Source of the DNA: Candidatus Heimdallarchaeota archaeon
Lineage (GTDB): Archaea > Asgardarchaeota > Heimdallarchaeia > JABLTI01
Direction: 5' to 3'
DNA length: 8,284 bases
Assembly: GCA_030671945.1 (NCBI GenBank)
Contig: DAOVHJ010000096.1
Coordinates: 1-8,284, forward strand
Every line of letters begins with the position of its first letter. Within the stretch, counting starts at the first letter, position 1. The notes under the pieces were generated by a model. The model had not been told where the DNA came from. It made no database searches and saw only the letters and a list, made by a program, of their open reading frames with translations. This document shows, one piece after another, positions 1 through 5,853 of the stretch. A program made the translations under genes and the position numbers.

Positions 1-375
1 CTCTTTTCTCAACCTGTTCAACTACTTGCAAGGCAACACTATATTTTCTCTGAAGAAGAGCAACGTCATTTCGTTGATATGGTTTTTCTTGATGAAGCTG
101 CTCAAGAAGTTTTTATTGTTGAGTTAAAACGAGGTATTTTATCTGCTAATCATGAGAAACAGCTTGTAAGGTATCTCGAGAATACTGCTCAATCAAAACT
201 CTTGAAGGATTACTTAGATCAAGGTTATACTTTGAAGGGATTACTAGTTTCCTTTGAAGAATGTGAGTACACCTCAACAAACAATGATATCACATCTATT
301 ATTGTGGACAAAGAAGAAATCAGAGCAGTTCTTAAGAAACTCCGAAAAATCAGACAGAAAGAGCTACTTAGTTAA
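1..375 (+). CDS. PD-(D/E)XK nuclease-fold protein, C-terminal part (5' end outside window)
   Basis: The frame is open from the first base of the window to TAA at 373-375. This gives 124 residues, and the gene begins upstream of the window. An internal ATG at 79 is not the real start, because the conserved fold already begins before it. Numbering from the first visible codon, Asp26 (HFVD), then Glu41 and Lys43 in FIVELKRG, form the D-x14-E-x-K metal site of the PD-(D/E)XK superfamily. Gln54 and Tyr58 (QLVRYL) match the QxxxY motif of RecB/Cas4-like nucleases and the related part of NucS/EndoMS (DUF91-type) proteins. The tail is Lys/Glu-rich and probably helical. The likely role is metal-dependent DNA cleavage in repair or defence, but the missing N-terminus would be needed to choose between a NucS-type mismatch nuclease and other family members. 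It is convergent with the RING gene, with 29 bases between the stops. Confidence 0.75.
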   Translation, partial: LFSQPVQLLARQHYIFSEEEQRHFVDMVFLDEAAQEVFIVELKRGILSANHEKQLVRYLENTAQSKLLKDYLDQGYTLKGLLVSFEECEYTSTNNDITSIIVDKEEIRAVLKKLRKIRQKELLS

Positions 376-404
376 TTTTCTCCAGAACAATTTCCAATAA
401 TATT

Positions 405-899
405 TCAATCAAATGGCAGTATTAAATTCTTACAGTTCGGACAATTTTCGTTTTCTATCAACCAATCCATGAAATGTTCTTGGTGAAAGAGTTTCTCGCA
501 TCTTGTGCATTGAACAACTGGGTTTTCTTCTTTCAAATCTAAAAGACATATGGAGCATTTTTTCTCTCGATTATCAGGCGAGTATTTCAGTATTGTAAGA
601 CTTAATTCTTCCAGATTTTCATTTCCTTTGGGAGTTTCTAATTGATTAACCATCCAAGTTAATCGCACTTCTCTTGCTTTGTTATCATTTATTTTTATGA
701 TTGTAAAAGCTACTAACACTGAAAGAAAGATTCCACCTACAATAGATATTGGTAACCAGATTGTAAGGTAGTTGAAAGAAGGATCATCCCTTGGGAATAA
801 GATGGTTATTATTATCGTTAATCCAAAAGCTATTCCTGTAAATATTAACACTAATCTAATTCTGCGAAATAATTCAATCCATTTCGCCCTCAAAGGCAT
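405..899 (-). CDS. Two-pass membrane protein with cytosolic RING/PHD-like zinc finger
   Basis: A 164-residue protein read from ATG at 899. An in-frame TTG at 911 would add four residues, but it sits at the predicted transcription start. Residues 1-15 are basic (RAKWIELFRRIR). Transmembrane segments lie at about 16-36 and 44-70, joined by a short acidic loop. A basic stretch (KINDNKAREVR) follows, so both ends should be cytosolic. After a linker comes a zinc finger with C115-x2-C118-x12-C131-x2-C134-x4-H139-x2-H142-x10-C153-x2-C156. FMDWL and CPNC resemble the RING-H2 core. However, the usual histidine ligand after the third cysteine is absent (Lys136), and an extra Cys131 stands upstream, giving PHD or 'prokaryotic RING'-like spacing. 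RING proteins in Asgard archaea are linked to ubiquitin-like systems, so a membrane-bound E3 ligase role is possible but inferred. No E1, E2 or ubiquitin gene is in the window. Confidence 0.85.
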   Translation of the reverse strand: MPLRAKWIELFRRIRLVLIFTGIAFGLTIIITILFPRDDPSFNYLTIWLPISIVGGIFLSVLVAFTIIKINDNKAREVRLTWMVNQLETPKGNENLEELSLTILKYSPDNREKKCSICLLDLKEENPVVQCTRCEKLFHQEHFMDWLIENENCPNCKNLILPFD

Positions 900-930
900 A
901 GTTTTCCCCAATTAATAATTTGATAATCCA

Positions 931-940
931 AAATATAAAT
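931..940 (-). promoter_or_regulatory. Candidate TATA box of the RING membrane protein gene
   Basis: On the minus strand this reads ATTTATATTT. Its centre is about 26 bases upstream of 909-910, the distance expected between an archaeal TATA box and the transcription start. That would give a leader of about 10 bases, with GGGG shortly before the ATG at 899. This supports 899 over the TTG at 911. In DNA this AT-rich the match has limited weight. Confidence 0.4.
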
Positions 941-953
941 TTGTTTAACTATT

Positions 954-1043
954 TTACATTTTTCTACGATAAGTTTCAATTGAATATTCTTCCCCGCACA
1001 CTGGACAGCTTTGATTACTTGCCATCCAATCCATAAAGAAGAA
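954..1043 (-). pseudogene. Remnant of a second RING-finger gene (C-terminal third only)
   Basis: Between an in-frame TAA (1044-1046) and a TAA at 954-956, the minus strand encodes 29 residues. They contain FFMDWMASNQSCPVC followed by GEEYSIETYRRKM. This aligns without gaps to HFMDWLIENENCPNC of the intact RING protein just downstream: same FMDW core and same ten-residue spacing to the CPxC pair. The first CxxC pair, the middle CxxC, the HxxH ligands and any membrane segments are missing, and all three frames further upstream hold early stops. It is therefore the tail of a tandem paralogue whose 5' part was lost, probably where the promoter of the gene starting at 1111 now lies. An ATG at 1034 could start a 26-residue peptide, but with two of eight zinc ligands that is unlikely to be a gene. 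Confidence 0.75.
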
Positions 1044-1080
1044 TTAGTTAATAATAATTAAAAAGTTGCTTAATCGCAGA

Positions 1081-1090
1081 ATTAATTAAT
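1081..1090 (+). promoter_or_regulatory. Candidate TATA box, probably leaderless transcript
   Basis: ATTAATTAAT is centred about 26 bases before the ATG at 1111, so transcription would begin at or next to the start codon. No Shine-Dalgarno-like sequence precedes that ATG (the bases before it read TTTTCAATT), which fits a leaderless mRNA. A second AT-rich stretch near 1053-1063 is an alternative. Confidence 0.4.
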
Positions 1091-1103
1091 ACTAGTCAGT
1101 ATT
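1088..1103 (+). repeat. Inverted repeat between TATA box and start codon (possible operator)
   Basis: AATACT-AGTC-AGTATT has perfect six-base arms around a four-base centre and ends seven bases before the ATG at 1111. Lying directly after the TATA-like box, it is placed where a repressor could block transcription. The arms are short and AT-rich, so chance is a real alternative. Confidence 0.3.
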
Positions 1104-1110
1104 TTCAATT

Positions 1111-2082
1111 ATGCCAGATATTAGAGATGATTTCATCGAACAAATGAAGCTGTATTTTCATAAGCTTACTACTGATTACTTGTTTTCAGTTTTCGGTGAA
1201 GAAAAAGGCAAATTACTTTTTACTAAATACCATTATGCGTTTCAAAGTTTCTTTGAAAAGAATCTACATCTCATGAACACAAATTTGAGTAAAAGGCATG
1301 GAATTAATTCCATTTTTGTGTTAGCTCTTGATAAGGCATTTGAAAAAGAAGAGCTTTCTCATCAGGAACTTAAAACTCATGTAATTGCTATCTATAAAAT
1401 TATGATGCAGAGTTTGCTCGAGAATCAAGTAAAGCAACTCGAATCAAGTGAAGATCCCTGGTATTCTTTTGTAAAATCAACGAAAGCAGGTAATGCACAG
1501 TTATATGAAAACGAGTATTTCCAAGCTTTAACTGCTTTTGATGAAAAGTCTGTTTTTGGAATTGATATAAAGAAGTGTTTATACTTTGAAATCTTTCAAG
1601 CAAATGATCGTCCTAATTTAGGACCAATTCTGTGCGCATATGATTATCTCCTTGCTAGTGCGGTAGATAAATGGATTCGATTTGAACGAACAGAAACTAT
1701 TGTTGATGGTTTTAATCGTTGTGATTTCCGGTATTATCCTAAAGATTCGATAAAAAAAAAGTTAATTGATAATCCTGAAAGAATTAAGGATCTCATTCTT
1801 GTTTTTGTTCATAAAGAGACTGGTTGGGGTGACCCTTTAAAACCTCAATGTGAATTCGATGATTTATATGTAAGAGAAATCACTATGTTAGATGAAGAAA
1901 AAATAAGTGTTACATTTGAATATCATTTTGATGAGGATGGTTTTTCTATGTATCCTCGAAACCACATTCTCGAAGGGGAAGCAATACTGGATGTAGCTGG
2001 ATCTATTCTGAGCTTCAAGTTGGAAGAAACTTACACTGGACCAGCATCTGTCGAAGATCCATATAAAACCAAAAAGGAATAA
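1111..2082 (+). CDS. ATC hydrolase-like protein with extra C-terminal ETGWG domain
   Basis: A 323-residue soluble protein without signal peptide or membrane segment. Residues about 1-212 look like the L-2-amino-thiazoline-4-carboxylic acid hydrolase family (PF14196). The family pattern is visible as Cys156 (KKCLYFEIF), Cys175-x2-Asp178 (GPILCAYD), an Arg-rich strand (IRFERTETI, 189-197), Gly200, and Cys204-Asp-Phe-Arg207. The named bacterial enzyme opens the thiazoline ring in L-cysteine formation, but most archaeal relatives are uncharacterised, so the substrate here is unknown. Residues about 224-323 form a second domain with HKETGWGDPL, FEYHFDEDGFS and a final LEETYTG. I do not recognise it. 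The next gene encodes a free-standing paralogue of this domain. The ATG at 1111 is the only sensible start and lacks a Shine-Dalgarno. Confidence 0.8.
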   Translation: MPDIRDDFIEQMKLYFHKLTTDYLFSVFGEEKGKLLFTKYHYAFQSFFEKNLHLMNTNLSKRHGINSIFVLALDKAFEKEELSHQELKTHVIAIYKIMMQSLLENQVKQLESSEDPWYSFVKSTKAGNAQLYENEYFQALTAFDEKSVFGIDIKKCLYFEIFQANDRPNLGPILCAYDYLLASAVDKWIRFERTETIVDGFNRCDFRYYPKDSIKKKLIDNPERIKDLILVFVHKETGWGDPLKPQCEFDDLYVREITMLDEEKISVTFEYHFDEDGFSMYPRNHILEGEAILDVAGSILSFKLEETYTGPASVEDPYKTKKE

Positions 2083-2089
2083 TTATTTG

Positions 2090-2096
2090 TTTTTTT
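2090..2096 (+). terminator. U-run terminator after the ATC hydrolase-like gene
   Basis: A run of seven T, within the T-rich stretch 2083-2098, starts eight bases after the stop codon and has no hairpin before it. This is the usual form of an archaeal intrinsic terminator. It suggests the downstream paralogue is at least partly transcribed from its own promoter. Confidence 0.5.
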
Positions 2097-2110
2097 CTGA
2101 TTAGATAAAA

Positions 2111-2118
2111 TTATATTT
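2111..2118 (+). promoter_or_regulatory. Candidate TATA box of the short paralogue gene
   Basis: TTATATTT is centred about 26 bases upstream of 2140-2141. Transcription from there would give a leader of about 14 bases containing the GGAGGA at 2143-2148. That places translation at the ATT at 2155 rather than the first ATG, 105 bases further on. Confidence 0.4.
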
Positions 2119-2142
2119 GAGAGTAGCTCACAGTATATTTGT

Positions 2143-2148
2143 GGAGGA
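2143..2148 (+). promoter_or_regulatory. Shine-Dalgarno that points to a non-standard ATT start
   Basis: GGAGGA is a strong ribosome-binding match. Measured from its GGAGG core (2143-2147), seven bases separate it from the ATT at 2155, which is near-ideal spacing. No ATG, GTG or TTG in this reading frame lies between the previous in-frame stop (2098-2100) and 2260. Confidence 0.55.
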
Positions 2149-2154
2149 ATAGTT

Positions 2155-2463
2155 ATTCGCTTCGAAGAAGTAAAAAACATCATCCTTGAATACATTCATG
2201 AAGAAACTGGTTGGGGACAACCACTTCAACCACATTATGAGTTAGAGGAACTCACAATTATGGAGATGGTTGAAGAGCGTGATGGTACTCGTTCTGTTTC
2301 TTTTGAATACATGTTTAATGAGGATGGGTTCTCCAAAAACGATAAAACTCATATGCTTGTTGGCACTGTGACTATTGGTCCTACAGGCAAACTCCTTCAA
2401 AAGCAATTGAAAGAAACACATAGTGGTGTTGCTGCTGAAAGAAAGTATGAACCAGTGAAGTAG
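2155..2463 (+). CDS. Free-standing ETGWG-domain protein, paralogue of the preceding gene's C-terminus
   Basis: Read from ATT at 2155 this is a 102-residue soluble protein. It aligns almost end to end with residues about 224-312 of the preceding protein, at roughly 40% identity by eye. Shared blocks are H-x-ETGWG-x-PL-x-P, SV-x-FEY-x-F-x-EDGFS, TH/NH-x-L-x-G, and L-x-ET-x-x-G. The first ATG (2260) falls in the middle of the domain and would remove the whole ETGWG block, so it is unlikely to be the natural start. Upstream of ATT the frame stays open back to 2101 but has no standard start codon and no similarity to the ATC hydrolase-like domain. Either ATT is used, or an original ATG has mutated and the gene is failing. 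The function is unknown. A separate subunit or a regulatory or binding partner of the fused protein is one possibility. Confidence 0.6.
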   Translation: MRFEEVKNIILEYIHEETGWGQPLQPHYELEELTIMEMVEERDGTRSVSFEYMFNEDGFSKNDKTHMLVGTVTIGPTGKLLQKQLKETHSGVAAERKYEPVK

Positions 2464-2467
2464 TTGT

Positions 2468-3787
2468 TCAGCTATTTTTTTCCTTTCGTTTTATGCTTCG
2501 TTTTGTTTTTACAGCTGTGTAGATCAATATTATTGACAAGGGAATTAGTATAATGTAGAGATAATAAGTGGCAATCATATTAATTGGAGCTCTATCTATA
2601 AACAACACTTCCCCATTTTGGAAGAAATTATTCATTGCACCAAAAATATCTGTATTATCAATCAACATGTTTCTTTTTATGTTTTCAAAAGCATCCCCAA
2701 AAGCAAACATTGGTATATTATTTCTTGTGTGACCTCCAGTGCTCCAGCCAACAGCTAACTTGTTTGCTCGTGTTATTCTTAGAGTTCTATTCTGTTCTTC
2801 TGTTAATCCAGATATCGGAAGGTCCTCGCCTAAGTAACCTCCTATTATTGTTGGTCCACCTGTTTCATGGTCTGCGGTTACGATCAGAATGGAGTTTTCA
2901 TGTGTTTCAACATAGTTCTTCGCTTCTCTAATAGCTTGATCGAATGCAATGGTTTCTAGTATAGCTCCTACTTCATCATTATCATGACTGGCGTGATCTA
3001 TTTTTCCCCCTTCTACCATCAGAAAGAACCCACTTGAGTTTTGTTGGAGGATATCTATTGCTTTTCTCGTCATATCTGCCAAGGAAGGTGTTTCGGTTGT
3101 GTTTCTTTGTCGCTCATATGGCATATGTGATTGTGAAAATAAACCAAGGACTCTCCCGGAAGTAAGAGAGGTTAATGCTGTTTTATTGGTAACATAAGAG
3201 TAACCAGCAGCAGTCATATTCAATATTTGTTCTTCGGAGAAGTGTTCCAATCCTCCTCCTAACAAGACATCAACATTTGCATTTTCAACTATTTGTCTCG
3301 TTATTTCTTGATAATTATTGCGACTCCAAACATGTGTCATAAAACATGCGGGAGTTGCGTGCTGAATAGAAGTTGTACTAACAACACCGGTTGCTTTCCC
3401 CATTCCTAGAGCGATTTCCAGAATGGTTTCAACAGAAGTCCAATCCGGATCTACAGAAATTCTAGCATTGTTGGTTTTTATTCCTGTAGCTATAGCTGTC
3501 GCAGCTGCTGCAGAATCAGTTATTCCAAAATTGACATTATGTGTCATGACTGAAAAATTCTGTAGTGAACTTTCCATAACTAAACTTTCATTACTTCCTA
3601 CTTCTACATATCTTGCCATTCTTACTTGTTCAAAACCCATTCCATCGCCAATCATTAAGATAATTGTGAGATCATTACCATTAGTTGGCTGGTAAGAATT
3701 ACTTGGCAGATTTTTATCTAAAATGAATCCTACACTCACAGTTAAAGCTATGATTACTATCGTTTGAACTTTTAATTTGTTATTCAT
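2468..3787 (-). CDS. Membrane-anchored alkaline phosphatase (PhoA-type, extracellular domain)
   Basis: A 439-residue phosphomonoesterase of the alkaline phosphatase superfamily (PF00245). Visible metal and catalytic sites are Asp48 (MIGDGMG), nucleophile Ser92 (TDSAAAATA), His143 with Thr145 (IQHATPA; E. coli has Asp at the His position), substrate-binding Arg156 (WSRNNY), Glu259 (MVEGGKIDH), Asp264 and His268, Asp306-His307 (TADHETGG), and His353 (STGGHTRN). The full zinc/magnesium set appears intact, so it should be active. Residues about 7-23 form an N-terminal hydrophobic anchor after Lys4/Lys6, with no clear cleavage site. A second segment at about 403-425 is followed by the basic tail KTKRSIKRKEK. 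The catalytic domain is therefore predicted outside, held by both ends. At least seven N-x-S/T sequons fit an exported, possibly glycosylated protein. It is the second gene of the AOR operon, ten bases after that stop, and presumably scavenges phosphate. Confidence 0.9.
   Translation of the reverse strand: MNNKLKVQTIVIIALTVSVGFILDKNLPSNSYQPTNGNDLTIILMIGDGMGFEQVRMARYVEVGSNESLVMESSLQNFSVMTHNVNFGITDSAAAATAIATGIKTNNARISVDPDWTSVETILEIALGMGKATGVVSTTSIQHATPACFMTHVWSRNNYQEITRQIVENANVDVLLGGGLEHFSEEQILNMTAAGYSYVTNKTALTSLTSGRVLGLFSQSHMPYERQRNTTETPSLADMTRKAIDILQQNSSGFFLMVEGGKIDHASHDNDEVGAILETIAFDQAIREAKNYVETHENSILIVTADHETGGPTIIGGYLGEDLPISGLTEEQNRTLRITRANKLAVGWSTGGHTRNNIPMFAFGDAFENIKRNMLIDNTDIFGAMNNFFQNGEVLFIDRAPINMIATYYLYIILIPLSIILIYTAVKTKRSIKRKEKNS
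2475..2481 (+). terminator. U-run terminator inside the 3' end of the convergent phosphatase gene
   Basis: Seven T, continuing T-rich to about 2510, lie 12 bases after the stop of the short paralogue. The same bases, read on the minus strand, are the A-rich codons of the phosphatase's Lys/Arg tail. The two stop codons are only four bases apart. Confidence 0.45.
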
Positions 3788-3797
3788 ATAATCGTTC

Positions 3798-5666
3798 TCA
3801 TTTTAATTTGTTTTTTACCCAACCAATATCTAGTTCTTCCAACTTCTCCTCTATTGGTATTCCGTTTACATCCCAACCCATCATGAGATAATACTTCTCT
3901 CGAGCAATATTGAGTATTACAGGATCAACTGCTACATTGGCTAGTTCACCGGAAGTTTTGGGTTGATAGAATCTTGCTGGGAGAGTATCGTCTTTCTTTG
4001 TAAATCCTTCTTGTAAATTGAATACACGAGCCATTGTTGTTACTCTTTCTCCTAGTTTCATTAATTCAAATAATGAGATATTCCAACCGGTAACTGCTCG
4101 AGTCATTTCTACTATTTCTTGATGATTCCATGGTTGAAACATACACATTACTAAGCAATTATACACAACTCGCCAGTTAGTTTGATACATGAGTGCACGA
4201 ACTTTCTTTGGTCCCAAATCCTCCAAGGGAATTGTTTCCATTATGCCAATTGGTGCGTATCTTTCAATGGATCCTTCATTTGTTAAGAATTGGTCGTTTA
4301 GATTATGCATATGATCCGCTCCGGTTGGGGAAATAGCATATCCTAAACCTAATGCGCGTTTCAATCGCGGAGAGTGCATAGGAACCTCTTGTCCTTTCAC
4401 ATGAACTGCTAATTGCTCTGCTCCATTCCCTATTTCTTCTGCGGCTCGTTTCACTCCTTCTGCTAAGATGTTTCCGAAGCCTTCTCTCTTAGCAATTTTT
4501 TCCACCATTTCAACTAGTGCTTCTCCGTTTCCAAAAGTTAATTCTATTCCATCAGTTTCAGTTTTTGTAATGATATCCGCTTCAAAACACTCCATAGCAA
4601 AACCAATCGATACCCCGGTAGAAATGACATCAATGGTATATCTATTACAAAGTTCGTTCGCCTTGCAAACTGCTTTAACATCATCTACTCCACAATTTGA
4701 TCCTAGGGCTCCTAAGCTTTCGTATTCCGGACCACCATATTTTGGCAAAACTTCCCAAGGTTCCTTGAAGCCTACAACCTTTTTGCAACGAATTGGACAA
4801 GCATAACACCCTTCCATTTTCATTCCTAGTGTATTCTTAATTGCTCTGGGATCGATGTTTTCAGCACCTGGAAAGTCACCATCTCGGAAATTATGAACTG
4901 GGAGATTCCCTGTCCAAGTGAATGCTTCCATTCTATCTCCTCCTGTTCCAAGTAGCGAGAAATGCTCAAGATCTTTCAGGTAAACTTCAGTCATTTTCTT
5001 TCTTAATTCAGTGATTTTTGCTTTATCAGCAACTTTGGGACGTTTACTACCCTTTACAGCAATTGCTTTCAAATTCTTTGAACCCATCACTGTGCCCATT
5101 CCAGTTCTTCCAGCAGCATTTCTTAGTCCACTCATTATACATGCATATCTAACTAAATTCTCTCCACCGGGACCAATTTGTGTAACTCGAACCTGTTTAT
5201 TTTCCAGCTCATTTCGTATGGCATCCAATGAATCAGCAGTTTCTTTCCCCCAGATTTTACTTGCATCTCGAAATTCTACTTGTTCATCATTTACCCACAA
5301 GTAGACAGGATCTTTCGCTTTTCCTTTTATGATGATGGCATCGTACCCAGCCTTCTTCAGCTCTGCTGCCCAAAAACCCCCTACTTCGGATTCACCAAAT
5401 CCACCCGTTAGCGGTGATTTCGCTCCCACACTATTTCTACTACTACCAGATATTGTTGAGCCAGTTAATGGTCCAGCTGCAAAAATCAAGAGGTTCTCTG
5501 GTGAAAGAGGGTCAATATTTTGTTTTAATTCTTTTAATAAATAATAAGCAACAAACCCTTCTCCTCCTAGATATCTGCGATAAAATGTGTCCTCCGGTGT
5601 TTCAAGAGTGGTTTTTTCTCTAGATAAATCAACTCGTAGAATCTTCCCATGATATCCGTATGGCAT
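3798..5666 (-). CDS. aor: Aldehyde:ferredoxin oxidoreductase family tungsten enzyme
   Basis: A 622-residue AOR-family protein of normal length. The family oxidises aldehydes to carboxylic acids at a tungsten bis-pterin centre and reduces ferredoxin in the cytoplasm. The N-terminal tungstopterin domain (about 1-210) shows YHGKILRVDL, RRYLGGEGF, AAGPLTGS, GGFGESEVGG and GRTGMGTVMGSKNLKA. The [4Fe-4S] ligands are C287-x2-C290-x3-C294 (GCYACPIRC) and, distally, C508 (YNCLVMCMF). GGPEYES (311-317), KGQEVPMHSPR (424-434) and GADHMHN (449-455) are typical active-site blocks. The two pterin-contact motifs described as DxxGL-D/C in Pyrococcus AOR are altered here (N341-RYTI-D346 and N503-CLVM-C508); the family varies at these sites, so activity is still likely. 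The substrate subtype cannot be told. The start is ATG 5666, with GAGGG six bases upstream. It is followed by the phosphatase gene in one operon, and no ferredoxin gene is adjacent. Confidence 0.95.
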   Translation of the reverse strand: MPYGYHGKILRVDLSREKTTLETPEDTFYRRYLGGEGFVAYYLLKELKQNIDPLSPENLLIFAAGPLTGSTISGSSRNSVGAKSPLTGGFGESEVGGFWAAELKKAGYDAIIIKGKAKDPVYLWVNDEQVEFRDASKIWGKETADSLDAIRNELENKQVRVTQIGPGGENLVRYACIMSGLRNAAGRTGMGTVMGSKNLKAIAVKGSKRPKVADKAKITELRKKMTEVYLKDLEHFSLLGTGGDRMEAFTWTGNLPVHNFRDGDFPGAENIDPRAIKNTLGMKMEGCYACPIRCKKVVGFKEPWEVLPKYGGPEYESLGALGSNCGVDDVKAVCKANELCNRYTIDVISTGVSIGFAMECFEADIITKTETDGIELTFGNGEALVEMVEKIAKREGFGNILAEGVKRAAEEIGNGAEQLAVHVKGQEVPMHSPRLKRALGLGYAISPTGADHMHNLNDQFLTNEGSIERYAPIGIMETIPLEDLGPKKVRALMYQTNWRVVYNCLVMCMFQPWNHQEIVEMTRAVTGWNISLFELMKLGERVTTMARVFNLQEGFTKKDDTLPARFYQPKTSGELANVAVDPVILNIAREKYYLMMGWDVNGIPIEEKLEELDIGWVKNKLK

Positions 5667-5672
5667 ATTTTA

Positions 5673-5677
5673 CCCTC
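5673..5677 (-). promoter_or_regulatory. Shine-Dalgarno of the AOR gene
   Basis: On the minus strand GAGGG stands six bases before the ATG at 5666 and fixes that start. It also shows that this genome uses Shine-Dalgarno sequences for at least some genes, which supports the start choices made at 2155 and 5870. Confidence 0.6.
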
Positions 5678-5799
5678 ATTTATTTTCTCAATATCTTATT
5701 ATCTTTGGATTGATTAGTTTTTAGTCTTTCACTTTATTTCTCAAAGTATGTTTTTAATTCTCTGTTGTCTAGCAATTGAATCTTTTGAATGATAATACT

Positions 5800-5817
5800 T
5801 TTAATTAGATAATTAAA
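5800..5817 (+). repeat. AT-rich inverted repeat over the glycosidase promoter
   Basis: TTTAATTA-GA-TAATTAAA has perfect eight-base arms around a two-base centre. It sits in the 176-base divergent region between the AOR and glycosidase genes, where a TATA box for the glycosidase is expected (transcription start about 5829-5840). It could be the TATA element itself, an operator overlapping it, or chance in AT-rich DNA. The rest of 5667-5842 holds no credible gene. Confidence 0.35.
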
Positions 5818-5853
5818 GCATTATTTTGTAATACAGTCATTCGTGAAAAATCT

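Noticed and set aside
1400..1603. 67-residue open frame on the minus strand
   Set aside because: Antisense shadow inside the ATC hydrolase-like gene, with no recognisable motif and no start signals.
2260..2463. Short paralogue starting at its first ATG (67 residues)
   Set aside because: Would delete the conserved ETGWG half of the domain, and a strong Shine-Dalgarno lies 105 bases upstream in front of ATT 2155.
2635..3695. Two plus-strand open frames of about 90-98 codons
   Set aside because: Lie entirely within the phosphatase gene on the opposite strand. Low-complexity translations (Leu/Cys/Phe-rich) are typical of antisense reading.
4468..5623. Four plus-strand open frames of 69-112 codons
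   Set aside because: Antisense to the AOR gene, which has a complete set of family motifs across this region.
5748..5792. Possible 14-residue leader peptide (ATG to TGA) before the glycosidase
   Set aside because: No Shine-Dalgarno, upstream of the likely transcription start, and of a length expected by chance.
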